23,422 bases of DNA from a virus, in IMG/VR virus record IMGVR_UViG_3300021138_000177, positions 1-23,422 of that record. The stretch is one strand, 5' to 3'. Shown piece by piece: positions 13,512 through 21,649 of this stretch (its first letter is position 1; each line of letters opens with the position of its first letter). The notes beneath the pieces are model-generated. The model searched no databases, had not been told where the DNA came from, and saw only the letters and a list, made by a program, of their open reading frames with translations. The position numbers were made by a program, and so were the translations under genes.

Positions 13512-15191
13512 ATGTCAAACTTAGTAAATTCACTATTAGAGAGTGCTAACCCATACCACGATCAAATGGGAGTATCTCAAAGATTAGCCAAGAAATGGGC
13601 TAAATCTGGCCTTTTAGAAGGTCTAACCGATTATAACCGTAACACTATGGCTATGATCCTTGAAAACCAAGCAAAGCAACTAGTAATCGAAGCTTCACAA
13701 TCAGGTGGAGGTTCTACTACAGGTGCAACTTTCACTCCAGGTGTTGGTGAACAATGGGCTGGTGTAGCTTTACCATTAGTTCGTAAGATCTTTGGTCAAA
13801 TCGCATCTAAAGAGTTCGTTTCAGTTCAACCAATGAACCTACCTGCAGGTTTAGTATTCTTCCTAGATTTCCAATATGGAAACAACAAGGATCCATTCAA
13901 CACTACTCCAGGAACTAACTCAGTATATGGTAACCAAACTATAGTAGGTGATTCTACTTTTGGTAACGATAAGGCTGGTGGTCTTTATGGTGCTGGTAGA
14001 TTTGGATACTCAATCAACCAATTCTCTGCATCTGTATCTAGCTCATTAGCTCTAAGCTCTTCAGCAGTATACTATGATGTTAATTTTAACGCTGATTACT
14101 CTGCATCCGTTGCAGCAAGCAAGATCACTAAGTTATCAATTCCTACAAGCTCTCTAGTTAACGCAGATCTAAATAGTATTCGTGGATTTATTGTAGTATC
14201 AGCTTCTGCTGTAACAGCTGCTAATAACATCCAATCTCTTACTGAAACTTCTGCAAGTGCTGGTGGTGCATATGTTAACTTCTACTTGGTAAACAACACA
14301 GCATTAGCTGCTAACGGTTCTTATGTAGTGGAGTATAACAAGGCGACTGATTTCAACAAACGTGGTGATTTCGAAGATGGATTTGGTGGTTCTAACTACG
14401 CTGTTCCAAACAATGCTTCAACTCAGTCAATCGTTATCCCTGAGATCAACGTTCAAATGAGAAGTGAAACAATTTCTGCTAAGACTCGTAAGTTAAAAGC
14501 ACAATGGACTCCTGAGTTTGCTCAAGATCTTAATGCTTACCACTCACTAGATGCTGAAGCTGAATTAACTGGTATGCTTTCTGAGTACATCTCTTTAGAA
14601 ATCGATCTTGAGATCTTAGATATGCTTATTCAAAATGCTCCAACTTCTGACTACTGGTCAGCTCAAATTGGTAACCAAATCAATGCAACTCAGTCTGGTT
14701 TCAATAGTAACACTGCAGGTGCATACTACAACCAAATGTCTTGGTTCCAAACAATTGGTATCAAGTTACAAAAACTTTCTAACATCATCCACCAAAGAAC
14801 TTTAAGAGGTGGTGCTAACTTTATGGTATGTTCTCCAACAGTAGCTACAATCCTTGAATCAATCCCAGGATTCGCAGCTGATACTGACGGTGCAGCAGAT
14901 ACAATGAAATATGCATTTGGTGTTCAGAAGATTGGTGCATTAAATAGCCGTTACAAAGTATACAAAAACCCATACATGACTGAAAACACAATCCTATTAG
15001 GTTTCCGTGGTAATCAGTTCCTTGAGTGTGGTGCTGTATACGCTCCTTACGTGCCATTGATCATGACTCCATTAATCTACGATCCTCAGACATTTACTCC
15101 GCGCAAGGGTATAATGACTAGATATGCGAAGAAAATGATCCGTCCAGAGTACTATGCAACACTATTAGTAGCAGATCTAAACGTAGTGTAA
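13512..15191 (+). CDS. 23: Major capsid protein, gp23-like
   Basis: This forms the hexameric head shell. At 559 aa it is close to T4 gp23 (521). After the precursor N-terminus (MSNLVNSLLESANPYHDQ) come a linker (GGGSTTGATFTPGVG, 65-79) and the HK97-fold shell: ALPLVRKIFGQIASKEFVSVQPM (86-108), the P-domain pattern LEIDLEILDML, and the C-terminal part with FRGNQFLECGAVYAPYVPLIMTPLIYDP and the basic GIMTRYAKKMIRPEYYA. T4 gp23 loses its first 65 residues to gp21; candidate cuts here are after Glu60 (VIE, atypical Val) or Glu51 (ILE). A Ser/Ala-rich insertion at about 165-285 probably forms a surface domain. An A-rich gap without a Shine-Dalgarno site precedes the start, and a terminator follows the gene. 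Confidence 0.97.
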   Translation: MSNLVNSLLESANPYHDQMGVSQRLAKKWAKSGLLEGLTDYNRNTMAMILENQAKQLVIEASQSGGGSTTGATFTPGVGEQWAGVALPLVRKIFGQIASKEFVSVQPMNLPAGLVFFLDFQYGNNKDPFNTTPGTNSVYGNQTIVGDSTFGNDKAGGLYGAGRFGYSINQFSASVSSSLALSSSAVYYDVNFNADYSASVAASKITKLSIPTSSLVNADLNSIRGFIVVSASAVTAANNIQSLTETSASAGGAYVNFYLVNNTALAANGSYVVEYNKATDFNKRGDFEDGFGGSNYAVPNNASTQSIVIPEINVQMRSETISAKTRKLKAQWTPEFAQDLNAYHSLDAEAELTGMLSEYISLEIDLEILDMLIQNAPTSDYWSAQIGNQINATQSGFNSNTAGAYYNQMSWFQTIGIKLQKLSNIIHQRTLRGGANFMVCSPTVATILESIPGFAADTDGAADTMKYAFGVQKIGALNSRYKVYKNPYMTENTILLGFRGNQFLECGAVYAPYVPLIMTPLIYDPQTFTPRKGIMTRYAKKMIRPEYYATLLVADLNVV

Positions 15192-15217
15192 CTATAACAC
15201 TTCGTAAAATAAAAAAG

Positions 15218-15245
15218 AAACTGGCCCTAAAAAGCCAGTTTTTTT
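15218..15245 (+). terminator. Rho-independent terminator after gene 23
   Basis: An 8-bp stem, AAACTGGC/GCCAGTTT (15218-15225 with 15234-15241), has an 8-base loop and runs into a T tract to 15245. It ends the scaffold-capsid transcript. Confidence 0.92.
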
Positions 15246-15267
15246 AGGTTTAACAATAGGGTCATGA

Positions 15268-15274
15268 TATTTAT
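15268..15274 (+). promoter_or_regulatory. TATTTAT late-promoter-like motif before the HNH-like gene
   Basis: The context is catgaTATTTATAat, 22 bases after the gene 23 terminator tract and 12 bases before the ATG at 15287. It is the second case of the motif placed just downstream of a terminator. A weak AAAGGA sequence lies between motif and start. The promoter role is inferred. Confidence 0.55.
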
Positions 15275-15286
15275 AATAAAGGAATT

Positions 15287-15841
15287 ATGGCAGATAAAAG
15301 ACAACACACGTGTACAAGCTGCGGAAAGAGCTTAGTTTACGATAATGTAGGCAGCTGGAGAAATGCTAAAACAAAGCTAGGTAGGACGGGCATTCTACGA
15401 TGTCCTCCCTGCGCTGGAAAAGAGGGTAGAGCAGCTAGCACCAAGAAAATACCAGGCAGACCTAAGGGAAGCAGAAATAGCTACAAAGTAAAAAAGGGCA
15501 GCGTGGTAGCTGAAAACATAGGTTGGCATCGGTTTGAAACCAGGATGCTACAAGTAGCTAGAAGAAACGGATACGAAACTTACGAAGACTATAGAAGTAG
15601 CTTAGATGCATGGAAAGCTTATAAATTAGATGTATGGAGAACCACCAACCAGCAGCCTTTACACTTATTAGAAAACTATGACAAGAGAGGGGTGAATGGA
15701 GAAGAAGGTGCTTATACGCTAGATCATATAGAAAGTATACGCAAAGGCTTCAATAACAACATACCCCCAGAACAAATAGGACAATTTTCAAATCTACAAA
15801 TGCTACCTTGGTTGGATAACATTACGAAGGGCTGGAAATGA
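15287..15841 (+). CDS. HNH-type nuclease-like protein with N-terminal zinc ribbon
   Basis: The 184-aa product has an N-terminal zinc-ribbon pattern (Cys9, Cys12, Cys39, Cys42), then an AT-hook-like KIPGRPKGSRN (54-64), a helical middle (80-125), and a C-terminal HNH-like block: TLDHIESIRKGF (144-155) with Asp146-His147, Asn169 in NLQMLPW, and DNITKGWK (177-184) with Asn178 and Lys181. This is the beta-beta-alpha-metal layout of HNH nucleases, which nick or cut DNA with one metal ion. Its unit is flanked by a terminator upstream and its own promoter motif, directly after the capsid gene, where T4 carries homing gene segD between genes 23 and 24. It may be a free-standing homing endonuclease or a transferred nuclease. 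By eye it uses AGC for Ser more than its neighbours, a weak sign of transfer. Confidence 0.75.
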   Translation: MADKRQHTCTSCGKSLVYDNVGSWRNAKTKLGRTGILRCPPCAGKEGRAASTKKIPGRPKGSRNSYKVKKGSVVAENIGWHRFETRMLQVARRNGYETYEDYRSSLDAWKAYKLDVWRTTNQQPLHLLENYDKRGVNGEEGAYTLDHIESIRKGFNNNIPPEQIGQFSNLQMLPWLDNITKGWK

Positions 15842-15863
15842 CGGGTGTTTATTCATAGGCTGA

Positions 15864-15884
15864 AACTATTTATATCAAATAGTT
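15864..15884 (+). promoter_or_regulatory. Late-promoter-like motif inside an inverted repeat upstream of phoH
   Basis: The TATTTAT copy at 15867-15873 lies within an 8-bp perfect inverted repeat, AACTATTT/AAATAGTT (15864-15871 with 15877-15884), with a 5-base loop. The motif ends 14 bases before the phoH ATG. The symmetry could be an operator-like site or a small 5' hairpin. The promoter role is inferred from the other copies. Confidence 0.45.
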
Positions 15885-15887
15885 CTA

Positions 15888-16574
15888 ATGACTCAAACAA
15901 CGGATCAAGCTTTTAGAGAAAAACGTAAGCCTAAGAATCCAATTAAGTTTACGATTCAATTAAACGAAGAGCAAAAACAGGCAAAAGCTCTCATAGTAGA
16001 TAACACTATAACGCTCCTAACAGGGCAGGCAGGGTCAGGTAAGACCCTAGTAGCATGTCAAGCGGCCTTAGATGCATTATTTAATCGTGAAATTGAAAAG
16101 ATAATCGTCGCAAGACCAGTAGTTACAGCAAAAGAGGAAATTGGATTTCTTCCTGGAGGATTGAAGGATAAGCTAGATCCTTTTGTAGCACCAGTCTTTG
16201 ATAACTTGTACAGGTTATATAACAAAGAAAAGATAGATTCTTTGATCTCAGAAAATGTTATTGAAGTTATTCCTATCGCTTTTATGAGAGGTAGAAACTT
16301 CTCAAATAGCTTTGCTATCCTAGATGAAGCACAGAATATCACAGACAGTCAATTAGAACTGATTATTGGAAGACTTTGTGTAGGTTCTAAGATGGTTATA
16401 GCAGGAGATGTATCTCAAATAGATTTAAAAAACAAAAAAGAGTCTGGTTTATTCTTTTTTAACAAAGCAATAGCTGGACAGGTGGAAGGAGTGGCCTCAA
16501 TGCACTTAAAAACAAATCACAGGCATCCAATCCTAGAACCAATACTAGAAATATACAAAACACTTAGAGACTAA
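15888..16574 (+). CDS. phoH: PhoH-like P-loop ATPase
   Basis: The 228-aa product is a single PhoH domain: Walker A LTGQAGSGKT (44-53), ARPVV and EIGFLPGGLKDKLDPF (75-99), Walker B FAILDEAQN (142-150), the sensor-like GDVSQIDL (173-180) and the terminal HRHPI region. PhoH is an ATPase related to helicase-type P-loop folds; its bacterial role is unsettled and linked to phosphate starvation and RNA. It is very common in marine phages, where it is used as a marker gene. The gene is only 2 bases from the neck gene that follows, so it is expressed with virion genes rather than in an early cluster. All motif residues are intact. Confidence 0.95.
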   Translation: MTQTTDQAFREKRKPKNPIKFTIQLNEEQKQAKALIVDNTITLLTGQAGSGKTLVACQAALDALFNREIEKIIVARPVVTAKEEIGFLPGGLKDKLDPFVAPVFDNLYRLYNKEKIDSLISENVIEVIPIAFMRGRNFSNSFAILDEAQNITDSQLELIIGRLCVGSKMVIAGDVSQIDLKNKKESGLFFFNKAIAGQVEGVASMHLKTNHRHPILEPILEIYKTLRD

Positions 16575-16576
16575 AT

Positions 16577-17740
16577 ATGGCAAACCCAATCATATACACA
16601 GGAAATCCAGGACCTATCTCAGGTTCAACTCCTTTTGGATTTTATGATAACGATCTACAATTCCAAGCAGATGGTCCTAGAATCGCAAATTACTGCGCAA
16701 ATAAGCTAGGCTATCCTGTAATGGAGGTTGAACTGCAAGACGTAAACTTTTATGCTGCATTTGAAGATGCAGTTTCTGTGTATGCTGAGGAAGTTTACCA
16801 ATCAAAAATTAAAGATAATTATCTATCCCTAGAAGGAGCTAGTACAGGATCAGCTTTAAACAATGTTGTTGTTTATCCAAATCTACAAAACGTAGTTAAT
16901 ATCTCAACAACTTACGGACAGCAAGCTGGAGTTGGGGGATTTGTTAACTGGCAAACTGGCTCTATTACGCTATCTCAAAACGTACAGCTATATGATTTAC
17001 AGGCTTGGGCAGTTAGTCAGGGAATGAATCCAACAGATAAACTAATCCTACAAAGGATTATGTACGAAGCTCCCCCAGCTCAGAACCAATACTACGATCC
17101 GTACATAGGAGGTTCTTTGAATTACCAGGGAGTATCTGAAAATTTTGGATGGGCTAGTTACTCTCCAGGAGTAAGCTATATGCTATTTCCAGTATTCTGG
17201 GATATTCAAAGAATTCAAGAAATTGAAATGTCAAACTATGTGCGTAGAGCTCACGCAACTTTCGAAGTAATAGGATCCATGTTAAGAATAATGCCAGTTC
17301 CTGAAAGCGACGGTGGACTTCTTTGGATACAGTATTCATACTTATCCCAAATGACAGACCTAATAGGCAACAGTCCTTACGGTAATAATACAGGATTGGT
17401 AGCAAATCCAGGGCTTGCTCCATACGGAAATATCACATATTTACAAATAAATCAACCAGGAAAGCAGTGGATTAGGGAATACACCATGGCAAATGCTATG
17501 GAAACTCTAGGAGATGTAAGAGGAAAGTACTCACAAGTACCAGTTCCAGGTGCAGAAGTCACGTTAAACGGTTCAGATTTAGTATCAAGAGCTCAAACTA
17601 CAAAGCAAGCTTTACGTGAAAAACTAAGAAATGATCTTGATGACATGACAAGAAAAGCGCAATTGGAGAGAAAGCAGTCAGAGAATCAATCGTTAAACAA
17701 CACATTAACTAATATACCACTTCAAATTTACATAGGATAA
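16577..17740 (+). CDS. 13: Neck protein, gp13-like
   Basis: The 387-aa product fits the head-completion/neck protein gp13 of marine T4-like phages, which closes the portal after packaging and joins head to tail (T4 gp13 is 309 aa). Supporting pieces are ANYCANKLGYPVMEVELQDV (37-56) followed by AAFEDAVSVYAEEV, the central aromatic segment around YDPYIGGSLNY, and the C-terminal ANAMETLGDVRGKYSQVPVPG with the Lys/Arg/Gln-rich helix after it (LREKLRNDLDDMTRKAQ). The N-terminal Gly/Pro/Ser stretch (1-30) is probably a flexible arm. The gene begins 2 bases after phoH, and its stop overlaps the next start by one base (TAATG). In T4 genes 13-15 precede 16-17; here they follow 23. Confidence 0.8.
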   Translation: MANPIIYTGNPGPISGSTPFGFYDNDLQFQADGPRIANYCANKLGYPVMEVELQDVNFYAAFEDAVSVYAEEVYQSKIKDNYLSLEGASTGSALNNVVVYPNLQNVVNISTTYGQQAGVGGFVNWQTGSITLSQNVQLYDLQAWAVSQGMNPTDKLILQRIMYEAPPAQNQYYDPYIGGSLNYQGVSENFGWASYSPGVSYMLFPVFWDIQRIQEIEMSNYVRRAHATFEVIGSMLRIMPVPESDGGLLWIQYSYLSQMTDLIGNSPYGNNTGLVANPGLAPYGNITYLQINQPGKQWIREYTMANAMETLGDVRGKYSQVPVPGAEVTLNGSDLVSRAQTTKQALREKLRNDLDDMTRKAQLERKQSENQSLNNTLTNIPLQIYIG

Positions 17741-18231
17741 TGGCATTATTTGGATCAACAAGAGACATAAACATGTTTAGAGGAGTAGCTAGAGAGGTTG
17801 TAGATAATATAATCACTCAGCAAATAGGGTATTATAAGATAATTTTACAAAAAACTCCTATAAACGTATACGGAGAAGCTCTTGTAAAGGATTACATAGG
17901 ACCAGTTTTAATAAATTGCTTGATTGTAAGAGGGGACTTCACGACTTTAAACGAGGACATGGGTCCAGACACAAGACGAGATGTTACATTTAGGTTCTTA
18001 CATGATAGTTTAGAAGATGCAAACATTGTTCCTGAGATTGGGGATATTGTAATGTACAATGAACTATACTACGAAGTGGATAACGTAAACGAAAATCAGC
18101 TAATCTTAGGTAAAGATCCGACCTACAGCTACTCTCCAGGACTTGAAAACTTCGGAAGAAGCTTCTCAATCTCCATAGATTGTCACTTTACCACACCGGA
18201 AAGATTAGGTATTACACAAGCAAGACTATAA
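17740..18231 (+). CDS. 14: Neck protein, gp14-like (tentative)
   Basis: This 163-aa protein starts in the TAATG overlap with the gp13-like gene. The body contains EALVKDYIGPVLINCLIVRGDF (46-67) and the stretch IVPEIGDIVMYNELYYEVDNVNEN, a beta-hairpin pattern I associate with gp14-type neck proteins of T4-like phages ('GDI--Y---YYEV---ENQ'), followed by LGKDPTYSY. T4 gp14 is longer (256 aa), so this may be a minimal form or a different head-tail joining protein in the same place. The order gp13-like, this gene, gp15-like reproduces the T4 order 13-14-15, which is the main support for the name. There is no membrane or enzyme motif. Confidence 0.62.
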   Translation: MALFGSTRDINMFRGVAREVVDNIITQQIGYYKIILQKTPINVYGEALVKDYIGPVLINCLIVRGDFTTLNEDMGPDTRRDVTFRFLHDSLEDANIVPEIGDIVMYNELYYEVDNVNENQLILGKDPTYSYSPGLENFGRSFSISIDCHFTTPERLGITQARL

Positions 18232-18233
18232 TT

Positions 18234-19091
18234 ATGACAGATATAAGACCCCAAAATAGAAGAGAATTCCTGGATAGCTTGGTGACTCCCTACGATACAG
18301 AGGTAGGAAACCCCAATATTATCTATTCAGAGCCGTTTAAACCAGGACAGCCTGAGTTTAATCGTGCTTATGAGGTCTCTATGAAAGATGTTGAGGATAA
18401 AAAGTTCTCAATTGGCATCAAAGATATAGATGAGGCCATCATGCACTATTTTACGGACGTCCTAAAGCTATCAGTTTTTCAAAATAACAACAAAGTAAAC
18501 GTACCAATCATATACGGATCTCCTGAAAAATGGAAATCTGTACAGAGAGATGGATACTATAGAGATGGTCAATCAAGGTTAATGTCTCCATTACTAATGT
18601 TTAAAAGAGAGTCTATGACTCAAAATAGGACTTTAGGTAATAAGTTGGATGGTAATAGAGTGCAAAACGTACAGTTATTTAAGAAGAACTTCTCAAAAAG
18701 AAACGTTTATGATAACTTTCACATCTTACAAGGTCAAAAACTAGAGGATGAGTATGTGGTTGTAGTAACTCCTGACTATGTTACCTTACAATATAAGTGC
18801 ATAGTATGGACAAATTTTGTAGAGCAGATGGACAAGCTAATAGAAGCGTTAAATTTCGCTTCCAATTCCTATTGGGGGGATCCTTCCAAATTCCAATTTC
18901 TAGCGAAAATTGAAAGCTTTGACGACAATTTAACCTATGAAACAGGACAGGATAGGCTAGTGAGAACAAACTTTACTTTAAATCTAAATGGATACTTGAT
19001 TCCAGACTCCATAAACGCATATCTAGCACAGCTGCAAATGAAGACTTACAGCCTATGTAAGATAGTATTTAACACAGAAACAGTAAATTAA
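18234..19091 (+). CDS. 15: Tail sheath stabiliser/completion protein, gp15-like
   Basis: The frame is open from an ATG at 18180, but I chose the ATG at 18234 (MTDIRPQNRREF). It lies 2 bases after the upstream stop, as at other junctions here, whereas the longer form would overlap the gp14-like gene by 52 bases. The 285-aa product matches gp15 (272 aa in T4), which caps the tail tube and sheath and links to the neck, in its visible layout: VPIIYGSPEKWKSVQRDG, a middle PLLMFKRESM region, VVVTPDYVTLQYKCIVWTNFVEQMDKLIEAL, and the closing VRTNFTLNLNGYLIPDS. The next gene starts in a TAATG overlap at 19091. The gp15 call is by pattern memory. Confidence 0.75.
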   Translation: MTDIRPQNRREFLDSLVTPYDTEVGNPNIIYSEPFKPGQPEFNRAYEVSMKDVEDKKFSIGIKDIDEAIMHYFTDVLKLSVFQNNNKVNVPIIYGSPEKWKSVQRDGYYRDGQSRLMSPLLMFKRESMTQNRTLGNKLDGNRVQNVQLFKKNFSKRNVYDNFHILQGQKLEDEYVVVVTPDYVTLQYKCIVWTNFVEQMDKLIEALNFASNSYWGDPSKFQFLAKIESFDDNLTYETGQDRLVRTNFTLNLNGYLIPDSINAYLAQLQMKTYSLCKIVFNTETVN

Positions 19092-21649
19092 TGAGTCAAT
19101 TAAGCACTATAATAAGTCAAATTAATAATCTTACAGGATATAACGTTCCTACGAGCAGTAACGTAGTGATTAGCCAAGGAGGAAACCCGGTTGGAAGCGG
19201 CTCTGTGAATCAAATTGTTGGCTATATTAATAGTCTGACTGGCTATAACATACCAAGCTCCTCAGTTCAGTTTATATCTGGAAGCAATGTAGCTGGGCCA
19301 GTGATTGTATACACTCCATATCCAACAGGAGGAACTATTCCAACTACAGGAATACAGCCAGGAGCGATCATTAAATCAGAGCACTTACTTCGAATAATTA
19401 ATGCTTTAAACGGTGTCAACGAGGACATTATAATCATATCAGGATCTCTTCTAACATCAGGATCTAATGTGTTTAATGGAAGTTTATCACTTCCATTTAT
19501 ACCGGATGGTAACTACTTATTTACTTCTGGTGGATTGGTAGTAGCTTCTACTCAAGTTCCAACTAGTGTAAGTGCTTCTCACGCCATCAACGCTGACACA
19601 GCTTCCTACGTTAATCCTCTGTATCAGGACGTATTCATATCTAGTTCTGGAAATAGTGCCTTATCAATTCACGGTGTTAACCAGGGTCCTTGGGCATTTC
19701 GAATATTTAATGATTCGCACTCAATAATCGATCCTGTTGGAGAGGCTTTTGGATGGGATAATGGAAACTTTGCAATAGGATCTGAGATAGATAATAGCAT
19801 TGAGATTAGCACAAACGGTAATTTTTATACTCCAACATTAGTAATATCAAGTAGTGGGGTGACTATCAACCCTTCACTAACTGTTGGGGCTGGAGGTATT
19901 ACAGGATCACTGTATGGCACTGCGTCAAACGCAATATCGAGCTCATATGCTCTAACTGCTTCTTATGCCTTAAACGGAGGAGGTGGAGTAGCTTTTCCTT
20001 ACAGTGGTTCAGCTGTTATTACAGGCTCATTACTAGTATCCGGAAGCGGAATAGCTGTCACAGGCTCACTTAGTGTATCAGGCAGTATTGCTATAGGCGC
20101 TCCGGCTGGTGGTTATAGTGGATTTTTTACGGATTTTACATCAACAACTGCCCTAGCAAGTGCTTTAAATGAAATAAGTACTGCGTTTAATCTAATAGTT
20201 CCTGCACAAGCTAACGCACTAACCAGCACTGCATTAGTTAACAGTAACAGTGCTAATGTTTTTACTGGCTATATAGCAGCTGGATTAAACCCAGAATGGT
20301 ACGTAGGCAATCTTGCAAACACACAAGTAACTAGCCTTACGACAAACCCAGCAATATCCTTAGTATCTAACCCAGGTACTGCAGGTTCTGCTAGCTATTT
20401 TAGAGCTGGTAGTAAGTTTACCGGTACCGATTACACTACTTTAGTGGGGGGTGTAACAGCTAGTCGAGCTGTAGGTACAGGGAGTTTCCTTAGTATAGAC
20501 GCAGCTTCACTAGCCAATGGCCCTAGTACTGGACCTAATAGCAAAATTACTATTAACAATATTGCTGTATATAATAACTTCTGGTCCATAGCTAAAGCCA
20601 CTTTATCAGATACTATGGCTACAGGATCATATAAGTACTATATGACAGCAGACAATACTGCAGGTACGTCCAATACAACTCAACTATACTACGTAGGAGG
20701 AGCTATAGATTTTCCAGCACCAACAGTTACTAACTTTAACGCTTCTTTAACTCCTGCTAGTTTTGTTTCAATGAGTGGCATTGCCTATGTAAATACAGGT
20801 ACCTTCACAGCATCTGTAACGGCTAGCAATTTATTCAACCCAGCATACTCAGGTCCAACTCCTTTATCGTTTACATCCCCTTACATTACTACGATCACAA
20901 CAGGAAGTGCAGCACCATCTGGAAGCGATGTAGTGAGATTGACGATAACAGCGCCACTGTTGGCTAGTAAAACCTCGGGACAATCCTTGCCTGTAGTAAG
21001 TGTTACTGGTAGTAAGCCAACTAAAGCTAATACAACCGCTGCCTATACTGTAGGTAGTGGCTATAATTATAGAATTAATTCATACGCTTCTCACCAATCA
21101 ACCCTACTATACGAACCCTTTTTAGATGAATACTATAGATACTCGAGTTTTACTGGAACTACCTGGTCTTCAGGAAGTGCATTAATTGACGGTAATTTAC
21201 AGGTTCAAAATGGAAGACTAGTAAACGGTAATGCAGCAGCTGGAGGAGACTACTCAGGATTTACTGCAGCTCAACAGTATTATTATAGATTCTTTAAGGG
21301 TACTTCTAACGCTACTAGTGGAGTATTCACATTTACTTCCCCATCCTCTATATCAATATCACCATGGGGGGGAAATACAGCAAATACTTTAGAAATAGCA
21401 TTTGTAAAATTTGGTGATCAAAATAATTATATATGGGATCTTGGTAGAGCCTTAAATAACAATACTGGAACAAACCCATCTATAAACGGTGTTTACCAAG
21501 GAGCAGCCCCAGTATGGAGTGCAGGTTCTTTGATTGTTAACTGGAGCCTTGGCTCAGTTACTGATATAGGTACTTTAGGAGTAGTATTAGTCGTAAAATA
21601 TAACGGAGCTAACTTAACTACTTCAATTACTTCCATCACTTATGCATAA
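19091..21649 (+). CDS. Fibre or virion-surface protein with repeat modules (852 aa)
   Basis: This long protein is rich in Gly, Ser, Thr, Ala and Asn. It begins with a twofold repeat (INNLTGYNVPTSS at 11-23 and INSLTGYNIPSSS at 46-58). Residues about 302-333 carry the beta-structured module FPYSGSAVITGSLLVSGSG, which recurs in the next gene, as expected for trimeric fibre shafts. The downstream half contains many short Ser/Thr/Tyr strands and an Asn/Gly-rich, lectin-like C-terminal region with WDLGRALNNNTG and GNTANTLEIAFVKFGDQNN. It starts in a TAATG overlap with the gp15-like gene. There is no chaperone or peptidase motif. I infer a tail fibre or receptor-binding protein; a head decoration is also possible. 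The compositional style is known from many uncultured marine phage fibre-type proteins. Confidence 0.72.
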   Translation: MSQLSTIISQINNLTGYNVPTSSNVVISQGGNPVGSGSVNQIVGYINSLTGYNIPSSSVQFISGSNVAGPVIVYTPYPTGGTIPTTGIQPGAIIKSEHLLRIINALNGVNEDIIIISGSLLTSGSNVFNGSLSLPFIPDGNYLFTSGGLVVASTQVPTSVSASHAINADTASYVNPLYQDVFISSSGNSALSIHGVNQGPWAFRIFNDSHSIIDPVGEAFGWDNGNFAIGSEIDNSIEISTNGNFYTPTLVISSSGVTINPSLTVGAGGITGSLYGTASNAISSSYALTASYALNGGGGVAFPYSGSAVITGSLLVSGSGIAVTGSLSVSGSIAIGAPAGGYSGFFTDFTSTTALASALNEISTAFNLIVPAQANALTSTALVNSNSANVFTGYIAAGLNPEWYVGNLANTQVTSLTTNPAISLVSNPGTAGSASYFRAGSKFTGTDYTTLVGGVTASRAVGTGSFLSIDAASLANGPSTGPNSKITINNIAVYNNFWSIAKATLSDTMATGSYKYYMTADNTAGTSNTTQLYYVGGAIDFPAPTVTNFNASLTPASFVSMSGIAYVNTGTFTASVTASNLFNPAYSGPTPLSFTSPYITTITTGSAAPSGSDVVRLTITAPLLASKTSGQSLPVVSVTGSKPTKANTTAAYTVGSGYNYRINSYASHQSTLLYEPFLDEYYRYSSFTGTTWSSGSALIDGNLQVQNGRLVNGNAAAGGDYSGFTAAQQYYYRFFKGTSNATSGVFTFTSPSSISISPWGGNTANTLEIAFVKFGDQNNYIWDLGRALNNNTGTNPSINGVYQGAAPVWSAGSLIVNWSLGSVTDIGTLGVVLVVKYNGANLTTSITSITYA
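19994..20089 (+). repeat. Fibre module copy A
   Basis: This segment encodes FPYSGSAVITGSLLVSGSG, then an ITGSLxVSGSI-type continuation. The same protein module occurs at 22226, 22451 and 23174 in the next gene. Codons differ between copies, so the similarity is mainly at protein level and old, not a recent DNA duplication. Confidence 0.85.

Noticed and set aside
18180-18233. Longer N-terminus for the gp15-like gene (start at 18180).
   Set aside because: It would overlap the gp14-like gene by 52 bases, and its first 18 residues have no family character; the ATG at 18234 sits 2 bases after the upstream stop like other junctions here.
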